Shown here one piece after another: positions 49,576-62,354 of a stretch of 64,000 bases of DNA. Each line of letters begins with the position of its first letter. Within the stretch, counting starts at the first letter, position 1. Source of the DNA: Megaleporinus macrocephalus (taxonomy: Eukaryota > Chordata > Actinopteri > Characiformes > Anostomidae). The notes beneath the pieces are model-generated. The model had not been told where the DNA came from. It saw only the letters and a program-made list of their open reading frames with translations, and searched no databases. Both the position numbers and the translations under genes were made by a program. The stretch lies in assembly GCA_021613375.1 (NCBI GenBank), contig CM038715.1:2412378-2476377 (forward strand), given 5' to 3'.

Positions 49576-49799
49576 CTCATCTTTAACTCATTTTACAGTC
49601 ATCTTTTAATCTCTCAGCTATTTTCAGAACCTGGTATTTTGATGATGACTCGTGGATGATGGATGGATATGGTAGATGGATAACTCTATGAGAAGAGGAT
49701 GAACGGGCAGGTCAGTGGGGAGTACAAACAGAAAGACTAGATAAATAAATGGATGCATGGATGGACAGATCCAAGTCCATGTGAACTCTCTCTCTAGTG

Positions 49800-49990
49800 T
49801 CAGCTCACGTCTCAGGAGAATCTTTTCAAGCGTAGAGGCCGCTGCTCGCTGCTATTGGCCACTCGCTAACATGAACCGCCGTCTGATTGGCTGCTCCAGC
49901 TGCCAGTCTCTCCGTTGTTTGACAGGCTGTGGTGCGCGTCCGCTTCATCAGCGCTGAGTCTGTCTGGGTGCTGGAAGGAGCTACAGTGGA
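49800..49990 (+). promoter_or_regulatory. Promoter-like CpG-rich region with two inverted CCAAT boxes
   Basis: The stretch is richer in GC and CpG than its surroundings and has no TATA box. ATTGG (inverted CCAAT, NF-Y type) occurs at 49854-49858 in TATTGGCC and at 49886-49890 in TGATTGGCT, exactly 32 bp apart, about three helical turns. Paired NF-Y sites at this spacing are common in TATA-less promoters. A first-exon candidate follows on the + strand. Confidence 0.5.
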
Positions 49991-50078
49991 CCTTCGGCAG
50001 TGAGTGGACATTCGAGCGGCACAGCTTCCATCGAACCCTCAGCGAGGAGCACAGACATGACAGAAAGCAGCAGTAAAG
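49960..50078 (+). other. Candidate first exon of downstream gene, possibly afap1
   Basis: The CpG-rich stretch ends in a strong donor AAAG|GTAAGC at 50079. An ATG at 50057 with G at -3 would give MTESSSK and leave phase 1, but it could equally be an upstream ATG in a non-coding exon. From known human gene order, AFAP1 follows ABLIM2 in the same orientation, and AFAP1L2-ABLIM1 and AFAP1L1-ABLIM3 are linked likewise. MTESSSK is not the familiar AFAP1 start, so if this is afap1 it is a 5' UTR or alternative first exon. A weaker donor GTGAGT at 50000 is also present. The transcription start is not visible. Confidence 0.4.
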
Positions 50079-50679
50079 GTAAGCAGAGCGATTCACTCAG
50101 CTTTTCACAGAGAAGGAGGCTCAGAGGGAACTTCCATTGTTTTCAGGGTAGAGAGTTAAACCGCGCTCGAGCTGCATCCCTCCGAGGTCATGCTGAAATC
50201 TCACAGGACCTGATTTGCTCTGCTGAGCTGACCAGTTACTCTGGACTGGACCAGCTAGACTTCCTATTGTTCACTGGTTGCTCATCGAAGCACGTGCAGC
50301 CTCTGTCCGGCTGGAGCTTTGGCTCGTGGTTAAGCTGCAGCTCCTCTCCTGCAGCACAAAGGAGCCGTGGAGCACCAGGGGTTGATCTCGTGGCTGAAAC
50401 CGGTGGGATCAGCTGGTGAGGCGAGACAAACCCCCCTATCCACCCCCTACCCCACCCCGTGGCAGAGAGAGGGATTATCCTGGAGGGGGAGGGTGGAGAC
50501 CCTTTAAAACCCCAGAAGAAATTATTTAGAACAAATCCAATTATTCTAATACAGTGAACATGCTGAGAATTAGCAGTGAGCTGGAGTAATCTTAATGTGT
50601 GTGGCGCATTTAATAGGATAAAAAAAAATTAACATAAAGCCCCAATTAGTTTTTGTTAAAGGCTAACAAAATGTATCTG

Positions 50680-50757
<78 letters not shown>

Positions 50758-51899
50758 ATGCTTCAACATTGACCTATTGCCTCCCCGTTTCTTAGCCTTC
50801 CTATTGTCTCTGAGAGGAAATGCTTATCGTCGTGCTGGATGTTGGGGCTTGCTCTATTTTTCTATACATGTTAACGTTCAGTGAGGATGTTTTTCAGATC
50901 TAATTCAATCCACAGTTTTCCCTCACAAACAATTAACAATGGAACAGGCATGAACTGACATCCTGTTTATAGCTGGCCGATTGATTTCGTACTCTAGTAA
51001 CACCAGAGGATTGAGGCACAAAGTCTCTGAGACACCACCCTGAGTCCCTGAGACACCACCCTGTCTCACACATCTCACATTAGCCAGGCCTGCTGGCCAT
51101 AGTCAGACCAGGTCAAAGAATCAAAGAATGCATTCGAGCAGGCCAAGTCCAACCAGGCCAGGAATATGAGCTGTTTTGGAAAAACACTGATAAGAGTTTG
51201 GACAAAGCTCAGGCCAAGAAGACAAGATCAATAGCCAGTGAAGGGTGTGTCCCTGAATCTCAAGACTCGAATATGAACAACACCCATTTATATATTTAGA
51301 GTCATTATTGTTCTTGGATAACTATTGTTTCTGTTTTATTGATGTTGAAGGTGAAGGCTGGTCTTAGTCCAGCCCCCTTAGGGTCCATGCTACCTCCAAA
51401 CTTAAACATAATAAGGTGTAGTGCGTAGATAGAAGGCGTAGAGGTAAACAAAATTCCTTATTTAGGTTCTCAAATAGTATTTCCACTGCCGTCTGTGTTC
51501 AGAATGATCTTATAAAGTCTATATTTTCCTTACTCCTGGTACATGGAGGTCATTTTAAGGGTCCTGTTGTTGTCCGTCTTGGTCTTTATTGGGCTTTAAA
51601 CACAGAGAATTTGCTGGATTTTATAGTACACCTCTTAAATAAGGAAATATTGCTTCCTTTACCCAGCAGGTGATCTCTCTACAACAGGAACCAATAATTA
51701 AAGTCTGAACATTTAAGCATGTCGGATGAAGACTACGCTCTGCAGTATTGGGATATTTTAAAGTGAACTGCGTAGGTTGTTTGCCTAACTAACTGAAAAT
51801 ACACATCCAGGCCAAAAAGAAAAATCTGTGGCTTGGATTTAAGTAAGCAAATACTTAAGAGACTTAGATTGGATAATTGCTGCAGTGATTAATATGTTT
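50079..51899. other. Intron-like or intergenic sequence, no gene seen
   Basis: This follows the candidate donor at 50079. The first 400 bases remain fairly GC-rich. A (CTAT)n microsatellite lies at about 50675-50757. No coding exon was recognised. Confidence 0.5.
50675..50757. repeat. (CTAT)n microsatellite
   Basis: About 20 perfect tetranucleotide units. Confidence 0.97.
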
Positions 51900-52300
51900 C
51901 AGCTGGCAACAATTCTTTTAACCCTGACTGATGCAGTGAGAAGTTTCTCATTTCTTAAACAGCCATGTGCACCCATTAGGCATAGTGTCCACTGTACAGG
52001 CCACTGTAGATTCAGTGTTATGGTCTGAGGTTGTCTCAGCGACGTCATGTGGCAATGAAATGAGGTCAGCTGACTGAATGTACTGAGTGACCAGGTTATC
52101 ACATCAATGGATTTCTTCTTCCCTGATGACACAGGCAGATTCATCAGGCTCGGATTGTGAAAGCTTGGTTCAGGGAGCATGAGGAATCATTTTCACACAT
52201 GAACTAGCCACCAGAGTCCTAACAGTAACCCCACTGAAAGTCTATGGGATGTGACTAGAGGAGACTTTACACAGTGATGACCCTCTTTAAAGATATCAAA
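51900..52300 (+). mobile_element. Tc1/mariner-like transposase remnant
   Basis: The stretch AGTCCTAACAGTAACCCCAC then TGAAAGTCTATGGGATGTG reads SPNSNPTESLWDV, a decayed form of the SPDLNPIENLW motif of Tc1/mariner transposases. Upstream sequence is compatible but full of breaks. It is cut off at its right side by the hAT-like MITE at 52308. Confidence 0.6.
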
Positions 52301-52307
52301 AGTATTC

Positions 52308-54206
52308 ACATTCATTACTCAGGTAGAAGTACAGATACTAGGGTTTAAAATACTTCTGTAGAAGTTGAAGTATCAACTGAAGCTTTTTACTCCAGTAAAA
52401 GTATAAAAGTACTGCTTTAAGAACTACTTAAAGTATAAAAGTAAAAGTAATGTAAGAAAAAAATACCATTAAGGACAAAAGCTTAGGCTGCACCACAGGG
52501 GTCTATAGTGCACTAGCCCACCTCCCCAAAAACCCCATTCTTCTAAAAGCCATAATGACTATAATGTTATATTAAAATGTTAATGTTGATAAGTTTGGGA
52601 TGCGCTAGGCTTCCTGTTTCAGCTCATATACGTCCATTAAACATGAATGTAGTTTAGTACAATATAAATATATTAAAGAAGCATATCTGTTACTACTGAA
52701 CATTAACATGTGTTTCATGGAGCAGAAGATATGATCACTAGTTTTCTATAAGTATTGTAATGAAGTCAAACTTCAAAGACATGTTATCAGTAATCTTTAC
52801 TGGAATGTAAATGTACATGAATGAAAACAAGCTGAAATGAAATAGGAGTAACGAGACTATGTTTAAAATGTAAGTAGTAGAAAGTGCTGATAATGGAGTG
52901 TAAATGTGAGGAGTAGAAAGTACTGATAATGGAGTGTAAATGTAAGGAGTAGAAAGTACTGATAATGGAGTGTAAATGTAAGGAGTAGAAAGTACTGATA
53001 ATGGAGTGTAAATGTGAGGAGTAGAAAGTCTGATAATGGAGTGTAAATGTAAGGAGTAGAAAGTGCTGATAATGGAGTGTAAATGTAAGGAGTAGAAAGT
53101 ACTGATAATGGAGTGTAAATGTAAGGAGTAGAAAGTACAGATAATGGAGTGTAAATGTAAGGCGTAGAAAGTACTGATAATGGAGTGTAAATGTAAGGCG
53201 TAGAAAGTACTGATAATGGAGTGTAAATTAAGGAGTAGAAAGTACAGATAATGGAGTGTAAATGTAAGGAGTAGAAAGTAATGATAATGGAGTGTAAATG
53301 TAAGGCTTAGAAAGTACTGATAATAGAGTGTAAATGTAAGGAGTAGAAAGTACAGATAATGTAGTGTAAATGTAAGTAGTAGAAAGTACTGATAATGGAA
53401 GTGTAAATGTAAGGAGTAGAAGTATTGATAATGGAGTGTAAATGTAAGGTGTAGAAAGTACAGTTAATGGAGTGTAAATGTAAGGAGTAAAAGTACTGAT
53501 AATGGAGTGTAAATGTAAGGAGTAGAAAGTACTGATAATGGAGTGTAAATGTAAGGAGTAGAAAGTACAGATAATGGAGTGTAAATGTAAGGAGTAGAAA
53601 GTACTGATAATGGAGTGTAAATGTAAGGAGTAGAAAGTACTGATATGGAGTGTAATGTAAGGAGTAGAAAGCACTGATGATGGAGTGTAAATGTAAGGAG
53701 TAGAAAGTACTGAAAATGGAGTGTAAATGTAAGGAGTAGAAAGTACTGATAATGGAGTGTAAATGTAAGGAGTAGAAAGTACTGATAATGGAGTGTAAAT
53801 GTGAGAAGTAGAAAGTACTGATAATGGAGTGTAAATGTAAGGAGTAGAAAGTACTGATAATGGAGTGTAAATGTAAGGAGTAGAAAGTACTGATAATGGA
53901 GTGTAAATGTAAGGAGTAGAAGTACTGATAATGGAGTGTAAATGTAAGGAGTAGAAAGTTCTGATAATGGATTGTAAATGTAAGTAGTAGAAAGTACTGA
54001 TAATGGAGTGTAAATGTAAGTAGTAGAAAGTACTGATAATGGAGTGTAAATGTAAGGAGTAGAAAGTACAGATAATGGAGTGTAAATGTAAGGAGTAGAA
54101 GTAAAAGGTCAGCTGAAAAATAATTACTCCAGTAAAGTATAAATAACCAAAATTTCTACTTAAGTAAGGTAATGAAGTATTTGTAGTTTGTTACTTGACA
54201 CCTCTG
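52308..54206 (+). mobile_element. hAT-like MITE, copy C, with large 36-bp array
   Basis: The left end TAAAGATATCAA (decayed CAAAGGTGTCAA) and right end TTGACACCTCTG are inverted. Flanks ACCCTCTT and ACCCAATT agree at 6 of 8 bases. The first 550 bp match copy A at 2636 nearly base for base. The centre is an array of about 34 units. It is 1.9 kb against 0.68 kb for copy A, the difference being almost all array. Confidence 0.84.
52877..54100 (+). repeat. 36-bp minisatellite inside MITE copy C, about 34 units
   Basis: The unit reads GATAATGGAGTGTAAATGTA then AGGAGTAGAAAGTACT. Variants include GTGAGGAGT, AAGTAGTAG and single-base losses. The reverse-strand frame at 53228-53674 is repeat-driven. 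Confidence 0.95.
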
Positions 54207-56590
54207 ACCCAATTATCGGTGATACAAGTCTCAGCTAAAAATAGAAGCAACTTTAGACAGAAGTAAATGTTGCCATGTTGCATAAGGTTGTCTAAACGAT
54301 GTCACTGCAAAAAATCACTCAATTAAATATCCCAGTTTTTAAATATTCCAATTTTGGTTAGCTTGAAGAAAAAACTATGACAAAATTTCAACATAAGGAG
54401 TCTATTATTTAATAATATTGATTGATTTCATGATCTTTTCTATCACAATATGTCTCTGTTTGCTTTTCTGAGCATGGAGTGAAAATCATCAGTCCTTAGA
54501 AAGCACTTCTCACCTTCATGTTTTGTCACAAGAACAATATAATTACTCGAGTTTAATAGGATTTCATGTAGCACCCAAAATACGTGAAATGTGAAAAGTA
54601 TGTAAATTGCTGAATACAAATAATTGTAATAATTATAATAATTATGTCAGGAAATAAATAGAATACAAAGTACTGTGTATCATGAAAGCTTCTTGAAGTT
54701 ATGTGATATTACATTTATGCCATATCACCCGCCTCAGTGGGAAACTGTAGTACACTGTAGTTCACTGTAGTACACAACTGCAGTTTTAGCAAAATGATTT
54801 GAATTTGTGGGGAATGGATAAATTATTCAGTTGCATTTCATGTTAAACAAAGTCTGTACATGCTAACTCTGTTTTATGTGCTGCATAATTATATTAAGTT
54901 ATACAACAGTTTATTTTTGAATGTCCCAAGTAGCATGCAGCGATGAGAGACATAGCAGAAAGTCATCATTCAAAAGGGGGTGGATCTGGCAAGGGGAGGC
55001 TGACATAGCATCAGACATCCCAGCTGAAAGTGCTTAATGTTGTTTTCACCCTCATTTATGTAACTAACCCTCTCGCCACAATTGAACAAAGCGCACTGCA
55101 GCGCATGTTCCTCCACCACAAAATTTACAGCTTGTTGTCAGAAGGTAGTTATTCAGGTTCAGGCAGGGTCATCGAGGCTGGGGAAGAGCACGCAACCCCG
55201 CTAAGCAGGCATTAGCACGTTCATATACGCCTCATTTCAGACATTCTGTGAAGAACCCACATGCGGTTGGTTTGGCTGCAGCATGCATTGCGGTGAACCT
55301 GAATACGGAGCCCTGTCATCACACTGTGATGAATATGGATGATAAAAACCCCTTTGTTTCTGTGAGGCTGCGTTCTGTAAGAGAAAGCTGGTGATATTTA
55401 ATCTTTATGGAAGCAGATAGCCTGGCAGCTGGCCTGATTCTACTTCATGTATTGACTCCTGTGGGCTTCGATGACATCACCATTGGACATCTGGGCCCAC
55501 ATGGTTGCAGCTTTTGTGAGTGCATGCGTAGGTGTTAGGAATATTTGCTGGTGAGAAGTCTGGTGAGAGATTGTACAAATCAACAGACGTGAGGAGAACA
55601 CAATGATGAAACCTGCCCACTTCCATTGACTAGCTAGGGTTATGTTTAGGCCTGTGAGCTGCAACTGAGCTGAGTGGAGCGCTGGTGTTACAAGTCGCTC
55701 ACACGTAGCAGCTGGTATATACGTGACATGCTGTTATGTTATCTTACTGTGCAGCTCCAGAAACAATAGGGATTTTTTTCACCACCTGTGAATTCTGCAT
55801 GTGTGGGAATTTGATAAAGGTACTGCTGTGTGTGCAGAGTCGTAGACAGATTTTCATTTTGGGTGGCGACGGGCCAGTTAGCAAGCATTATGAGGTTGAC
55901 AACCACCAACTAGCCCACTTCATTATACCTTAACCATAAAAAAGTTATTTTAACCACAGAAGAAAAATAAAACAGACAGACTCACCTCACAGTTAAGTGA
56001 TAGTCTACAGTAACAAATAACAGCATAGCATAATAAAGCTAATTATTATAAATGTCTATGGTGAAAGGTTGAAGTGTTCTCGTTGTTTATTCAAGGTATT
56101 GAACTTTGTTTACTGTACCAACTACAACTACTTGCTAGCTAGATAATTAGCAAAAAGTTGTAGTGAATAGTGAATAGTCTGATGGCAGCACGCAGTACTG
56201 TATCCGTGGCAAATAGTCTGCAAGAATAGGTACTGATCTAAGAAAGCTTAATCATCCTCTTTTATATATGGACAATAGTCACAAGGATGGAAGAGCTCAG
56301 CTCCTTTGAACCAGATGAGCATATATTTTGTAATAAATCATTAGGATCAGAAAGCATTCATTTTAAATGGTCAGCAAATAATGACTGGTGCAACAGTGTT
56401 ATATGTTAAAATTTAAAGGCTTATCAAATTTGATTTCATTAATAAAATATATATTCATTTATAATATTGCTATTGTCAGATCAAATAAAATTTTAGGCCA
56501 AACGTATAGTGGATAGTGGAAAATATTGTAATGCAAGTGCCCACTGCTGGTGCTCTGTAAGTGTGGCTGGATTTGGTTGAGACATGGTGA
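54207..56590. other. Intron-like or intergenic sequence, no gene seen
   Basis: No conserved exon, RNA gene or clear repeat family was recognised here. Short open frames have no family resemblance. Confidence 0.5.
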
Positions 56591-56599
56591 TTGGCTATG

Positions 56600-57472
56600 C
56601 ATCGTTACCGGACGATTTTAATCAAAATATGTGATCGGTGATCGGACGACATTTCTCCAATTGAGCCGATCCCGAGATCTGATTGATGCCGTTAAACAAA
56701 TGAGCCTAATTTCTGTATTTCCAGCTAGCATTTCATTGAAACCACTTCCGGACAGCTCCCTGCAATTTCTATCTGAACCACTAGGTGGAGATACATACCC
56801 TTTCATTTTCCACAGACTGACTAAAGTGGCGCGCCTTGCGAGAACAGTTTGCATTCACGGTTTGTGCTGACAGAAAATATGTCGTAAAATGTGTCTCATG
56901 GGAACCAAGACAAAGATATTTAACTCTAATCTGATACTAATCTGATACTAATCTGATACTAATCTGATACAGCACTTAAGAGACACCACACAGCTGAACA
57001 CAGTGAGTATCAGTAAACAGCACAGCTAGCACAAAACTAATAACCCAGAAACCCTTACAGACCAGATCTGACCGGTACAAACAGAACAGCAGCAACAATT
57101 CAATATTCTACATTTAATGATTACAGATTTTTTGTTTAATAGCCAGAGTCTGCATTTAATGACTGCAGTTTTGACTTTTTTAAATGTCTAAATGTAATGA
57201 TTACAGTATTGGGTATATTTGTTTGATGTACTTTGTTTATTTACTGTTAATTTAGTTAAAAATATTATTCTGTTTCACATGAGCTCGTTAAAAACGGTAA
57301 TAAACCAGTTTCGACCATGTTTCATGACTTGCTTGCGCTAATAACAACATGTAGGCCTGCCGTGGCATATAGCCCCGCCCTCGATCGGTATCAGCTATCG
57401 GCCAATCGTGCTGAAAGTTGATCGGCAATCGGAATCGGCCTCAAAAACGCTGATTGGTCCATCTCTGCATCT
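56600..57472. mobile_element. Probable hAT-like remnant
   Basis: The left part (TGATCGGTGATCGGACGACA, GAGCCGATCCCGAGATCTGA) and right part (TCGGTATCAGCTATCGGCCA, ending GATTGGTCCATCTCTGCATC) have the CGAT/ATCGG-rich character of hAT termini beginning TAGAGATGCA. Short repeats of TCTGATACTAA lie at 56930-56970. Ends were not paired exactly. Confidence 0.4.
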
Positions 57473-57686
57473 CTACTTCTCTTATTGTTAATTGTAGTGC
57501 AAACTGCAGTCAGCCAGGGTTTAGACCACGTCAGTCTGATTTGTGTATGAGTCGACTCTTATCTGTCTTTAGTGTGTCTAACCCTGAAGGATTTGCAGTA
57601 AGCTCTGTGTATATCTGAGAATGAGAGAGTTTGGTAACTCTGTTTGAAGGCTACCTACATAGGTAGGTCATCATGACACACACATA

Positions 57687-57925
57687 AGCATAAGGCTGCA
57701 TAACACCTACATAAACCTGTCACAACGGCTGACATAACCCTGTATAAATATGTATAAGTACTCGTTCTAATAGGCATCATCTGTTGTAAAGGCTAACCTT
57801 GATCAGAACTGGCAAATGTTATGTTCATAACGAAGGACGCCTATTAGAATAAACATGTATAAGCGTTTACATCACGTCCGATGCCATTATAAGCTTATGC
57901 AGGTGTCATGTAGCCTTATGTATAG
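57687..57925. mobile_element. Palindromic MITE
   Basis: CATAAGGCTGCATAACACCT and AACACCTACATAA on the left are mirrored by TTATGCAGGTGTCATGTAGC and CTTATG on the right. A second inner pair (TTCTAATAGGCATC, ACGCCTATTAGAA) extends the fold. No coding capacity. Confidence 0.7.
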
Positions 57926-58254
57926 TACACAGTAGAGACAAATTAGCTTTGAGTCTTAATCTGAAATGTCTTGTGTAAGTGTAAGCTGTTCATTAAGTCA
58001 AGTATTGCTTTAAAACTACTTTGTTCAGTGTGTTATGGAGTTCCTATACAAAAAGCTACTAAGCTGAGAGGTGCCGTCTTGCTCAGTATTCTTATTACTT
58101 GTTACAAACTGACAGACTTCCTGCTCTGCTTCCCTCCTGTGGATTTTTGGTCTAGCAGACACTGCCTGCGGATACACTAACACACTGACTCCCACAGTTT
58201 CTAGTCAGTTTATTTCAGTCCCGAGTGTAGCACTTCTGTGTGCGTGTGTTTGTA

Positions 58255-58284
58255 TGAGTGTTTGTGTGTGTGTGTTTGTATGAG

Positions 58285-58333
<49 letters not shown>
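58255..58333. repeat. (TG)n microsatellite
   Basis: TG repeat interrupted by TTTGTATGAGCG. Confidence 0.95.
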
Positions 58334-58336
<3 letters not shown>

Positions 58337-59509
58337 ACAGAGAGATATGGAGATCCAGCTGTGAACAGCTGCCATGTCTTACTGAAATTCTAAATGAGCC
58401 TCTATTGTTAAGCAAAAATACTGAGGATCAATTGACCTTACAACAACCATGAATGGGGGGATTTCTGGAATATAGAGTACTGATCCAAGACCAGCGCTGT
58501 ATTTAGACACTTAGGTTTCATAGTAACAAGTACATAAACATAAATATACAGCAGAGGCTTAAGTAGGATAGCGGAGATAGAGACTAATCATCTACAGATG
58601 TGTGGATGGCTATGGTGACTGGAAATAAATCTGCGTCCCATACCTTCATTAACAGCTCTTAATGAGAGTTGAATTGTTGAATAGTGTTTCTGCTCACATA
58701 ATGAACACTTTCATAAAAAGCAGCATTGTCTGTGTTGACCTGTGAGTGATTTCTATTAACCACCTTACTTTTTACAGCAGCGTGCCACAGAACCAGGAGG
58801 CAGCGAGTGAGCACGTTCAGATAGAAATAGCTTATAGGATCCTTTATTTTTCCCATAAGGTTTACTTATAGCGTTTGTGCAGGTTTGTTTCTCAAAATAG
58901 TTGTTTATTTTAACATTACCACTTTACAGCAACTCTGTATCCTTTAGATTTAAACAGATTGTTTTTTACTGTGCATTTAAGATATATAAGATAAAGGAGC
59001 TGTGCTATAAGACAGTTGAGCTCTGCTCTCATTGGCTATTCTGTAGTTTGTTACCTCTACAAAGCCTTAGAACTACACTTCTTATAACTTCATTGCAAAT
59101 TGGCTGAGCTGAACTGCTGTAGGCTTAATTAGCAGATAGATGTTAATGAGTTGGGCAGATTTTGAAATTGTATTGTTCCTGAGGGGTCATAAAGTTGTAA
59201 CAGTTCTATAGGAATCATGTTACAAGCCCAGGAACCATTGGTACAAACAATGGAGTTATTTAAGGGTGTAATTGATTTTTAATCAGTTACCCCCTGTGTT
59301 GTAGTTTGACGGGTGACGCAAAAACCCACAGTGAGGTTGTCAGTCACATATGGTTCAAACTTTAAATAACTTTTCCTAACGATTATGACTAAGGAACAAT
59401 ATCAAATCTAGGTCAGTGACATCTGGCCAGTTCTAGTTCATTTAATTAGATTGGTGAATGTGCTGATACAGTCCTGTGTATTGAATTGGAACATTACTAA
59501 TTTCTGGTG
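58334..59509. other. Intron-like or intergenic sequence, no gene seen
   Basis: No recognised exon, repeat family or RNA gene. Confidence 0.5.
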
Positions 59510-59512
59510 AAG

Positions 59513-60490
59513 AAATAGAATAGAATAGAATAGAATAGCTTTATTGTCCTGTCAAAGCAGAAAAATTTCCTTTGGTTTCACCACCATATAACACAGCACA
59601 ACACAAACAGAATTCTGGGGGAAATAAATAAATAAATAAATAAATAAATACAACAACAACAACAACAATAATTATAATACTAAAAATACATACATAAACC
59701 ATACACAGACCTTGAAACAGATTAGTACGATTTGTTAATATATTTGATAGTGTTAGGAACAAAAACGCCTTTGTAGACCTTGTTCTCCACCAGAGGCGCT
59801 CTACAGCGCCGGCCTGAAGGTAGCACCTTAGACGCAGTATGTAGAAGATGTGTTGGGTCATTAATTATCACTGTAGCTTTTCTAAACTAAGCTCTTTTAT
59901 AAAGGACGTCTAATGAAGTTATTTTCCTTGCCATCTTAATCATTCTAGTCAATTTACTCTTGCAACTTTTACATGCAACTTTTATAATATAAAAAGTTTA
60001 TATACAAAAATAAATAAAAAGGAAAATAAATTTACTTTAATTTTATTTACTTCAACTTATATTATTATACTTTATATATTTTGTATATATTTTTTATTAT
60101 TTATTTTTTTGTTATCTTTATCTACTGGTGAATTGAGGAACAGCAAAGTAAGAATTTCATTGTACAGTGTAACTGTTTGTTTCTGCTGTGCATATGACAA
60201 TAAAACTTTTGAATCTTAAATCTTATTTAGTGCTGTCAAATGTCCGTACCAGACCAAGATATTAAACACCACAACACTCTCCATCAAACTCACATACCTT
60301 TTCCAGGATTTTACTGTCAACCCCCAACTCCTTCAGTTTCCTGATTAGATATAATCTCTAACTGGCTTTCTTACATACACTGTCAACATGATCTGCAAAA
60401 CTCAGCTGATGATCCAGCTGTATTCCCAAATACCTGAAACACTTCACCCTTTCCACAGATCGGGTGCACAGTCAGTGTAAGTGGTGGAAC
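59513..60490 (-). mobile_element. Antisense LINE remnant: RT C-terminal region and 3' end
   Basis: Read on the minus strand, 60490 down to 60235 encodes FRYLGIQLDHQLSFADHVDS, then KKAS, RLYLIRKLKELGVDSKI, as in the C-terminal part of LINE reverse transcriptases. 59870 down to 59740 encodes a segment with LPSGRRCRAPLVENKVYKGV, typical of the LINE ORF2 end. The 3' end reaches a (TAGAA)n run at 59513. Frames are broken by stops and by the + oriented insert around 60125-60230. Confidence 0.78.
60125..60230 (+). mobile_element. LINE-type 3' tail in opposite orientation
   Basis: AAGTAAGAATTTCATTGTAC then TATGACAATAAAACTTTTGA is a familiar fish LINE tail. It lies between two parts of an antisense LINE. 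Confidence 0.6.
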
Positions 60491-61022
60491 TGCCTCGTAT
60501 TTCTTGTAAGTCGTCAGAAGTTCAAGGACAGATTGTCTTTGATGAGTGATATGATAATATCGAATATCGAAATAGGCCTTTTAAAAGGTGGTCATAGTTC
60601 CTGGAATATGAAAGTGGGCTTTGAGTGAGCCACTTGAATGTGCTTTAATTAGCTTTGAAGGTTTATGTGTTTATGCAAGAGGGGGGCAGTCACACCTCGT
60701 TAGCTGTCAGCCATCCATGTTTCTTCAGGCTCTACAACATGATGGGACTGGAGTTTCACTGTTGTAAGTAAAGCATGAAAAACAAGAGGTCAGTAAGTGA
60801 GTGTGCAACGTGAGAGAGGTATAAGAGAAACAACATACAGAACAAGTAGAACTGTAGTTTTGAGAAGTGGTCGTATTGTAAGGAATCACTGTTATGGGGT
60901 TGGGGGGTGGGGTTGGTGGGGGTTGGGGGGCGTTGGTGCTGCAGGGCTGTGCAGTTCCATTAGGATTTCACATGCAGACAGAGCTAGAGGGGAGTATAGC
61001 CTTCCCTTTTGTTTGAGTATGT

Positions 61023-61056
<34 letters not shown>

Positions 61057-62320
61057 GCTGAGAGCTGTTTGTGTTGAAGCCAGGTGAACTACAGACCTGT
61101 GAGTCACTGTCTGAAATGATGGATGCTTTAGGCTCTTTTTTTCTGTCTGTCTGTCTCTATTTGTTTTTTAATCATTTTACACACACCTGATCACTGTTAT
61201 ATCTTCTTTCCTGATGTTATAACTCACTGGTAATCTCAGAGAGTCATATATGTCACATTTTCAATTAGAAAATCTTTTCTATTTCATATTAAATCTATTC
61301 TAGTAAAATTAGTGATAATAAAATCGAGCTTAATAAGTTTACTTTAAAGTTTTTGCGGCGGTGGCATTTCCTGTGGGCTTGTGTGCTGGAGGCGGGCGCT
61401 ACAGGAAGCTATAATATCATGGATTTACAGTACTGACCAGCTGCAGAGTAGCATACTAGTTCTGTTCAGCTGGATGTAGTGCAGTTCAGTACGTAAACAT
61501 TTAATAAAAAATTAACTGTATTTTTGTTGCTATTTTTAAAAATACGTTCAGTCTGCTGATCAAAACCTAAATATCACGCACATTATGTGTCAATAAAATG
61601 CTCACAATGCTCTCAGATGTCTCACCAATCACAAAGCAGTTTGCAATTTAAGTGCTGAATCAACAGAAAAGAATGAAACCCAAAAAAAGGAATTAGTCTC
61701 CAAAAAAGTGGAACTGAATAAAAAAGTAACATCAAATTATAAATATAAAAATAATCAAATAATTTTTTTTACTGAAGTAGCAGTAACTGGGTGAATGTGA
61801 GCTGTCAGATAGATCACAGGTAGGAATGGTTCTAAAAAGAGTGATACATTTGTGTTTTTTACAGGCTGTAAAGTCTGACGGATGACTTTGCCACTGTTTT
61901 CTTTGTTACTCAGCTCCTGTAAAAGCTCCTGATAGCTCACAGATGCAGGTGCAGCTAGTATATACAGAGAAAAGACTAGCTGAAACCAAAAAAACATGTA
62001 ATAATAATTATAATAATCTTTATTTATTAAAGAAATAAATACAATCAAGTTTAAGGACAAAGGTTTCTATGTGTGTCTAAGCAGATGCCTGTATAATTAA
62101 TATAAATTGACATTCATTTGCATTTATATTTATATGCAGATAAATAAATATGCATCCAGTGCTGTAATATTATTAAAACTATTAGTCTTTGTCCCATATA
62201 ACATTGATTGATTGACCCGTCCTGTCATTACTAACAAGCTGTTACAGCTAAACTGCTCTCTTCACATATCTGTTGCTAACTCTCTACTCCCTTTTATTTG
62301 TTTATTTCTCTCTCTCTCTG

Positions 62321-62354
<34 letters not shown>

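Noticed and set aside
50000..50419. 139-codon open frame through the candidate first exon
   Set aside because: A strong donor at 50079 interrupts it, and the downstream part has no recognisable protein character.
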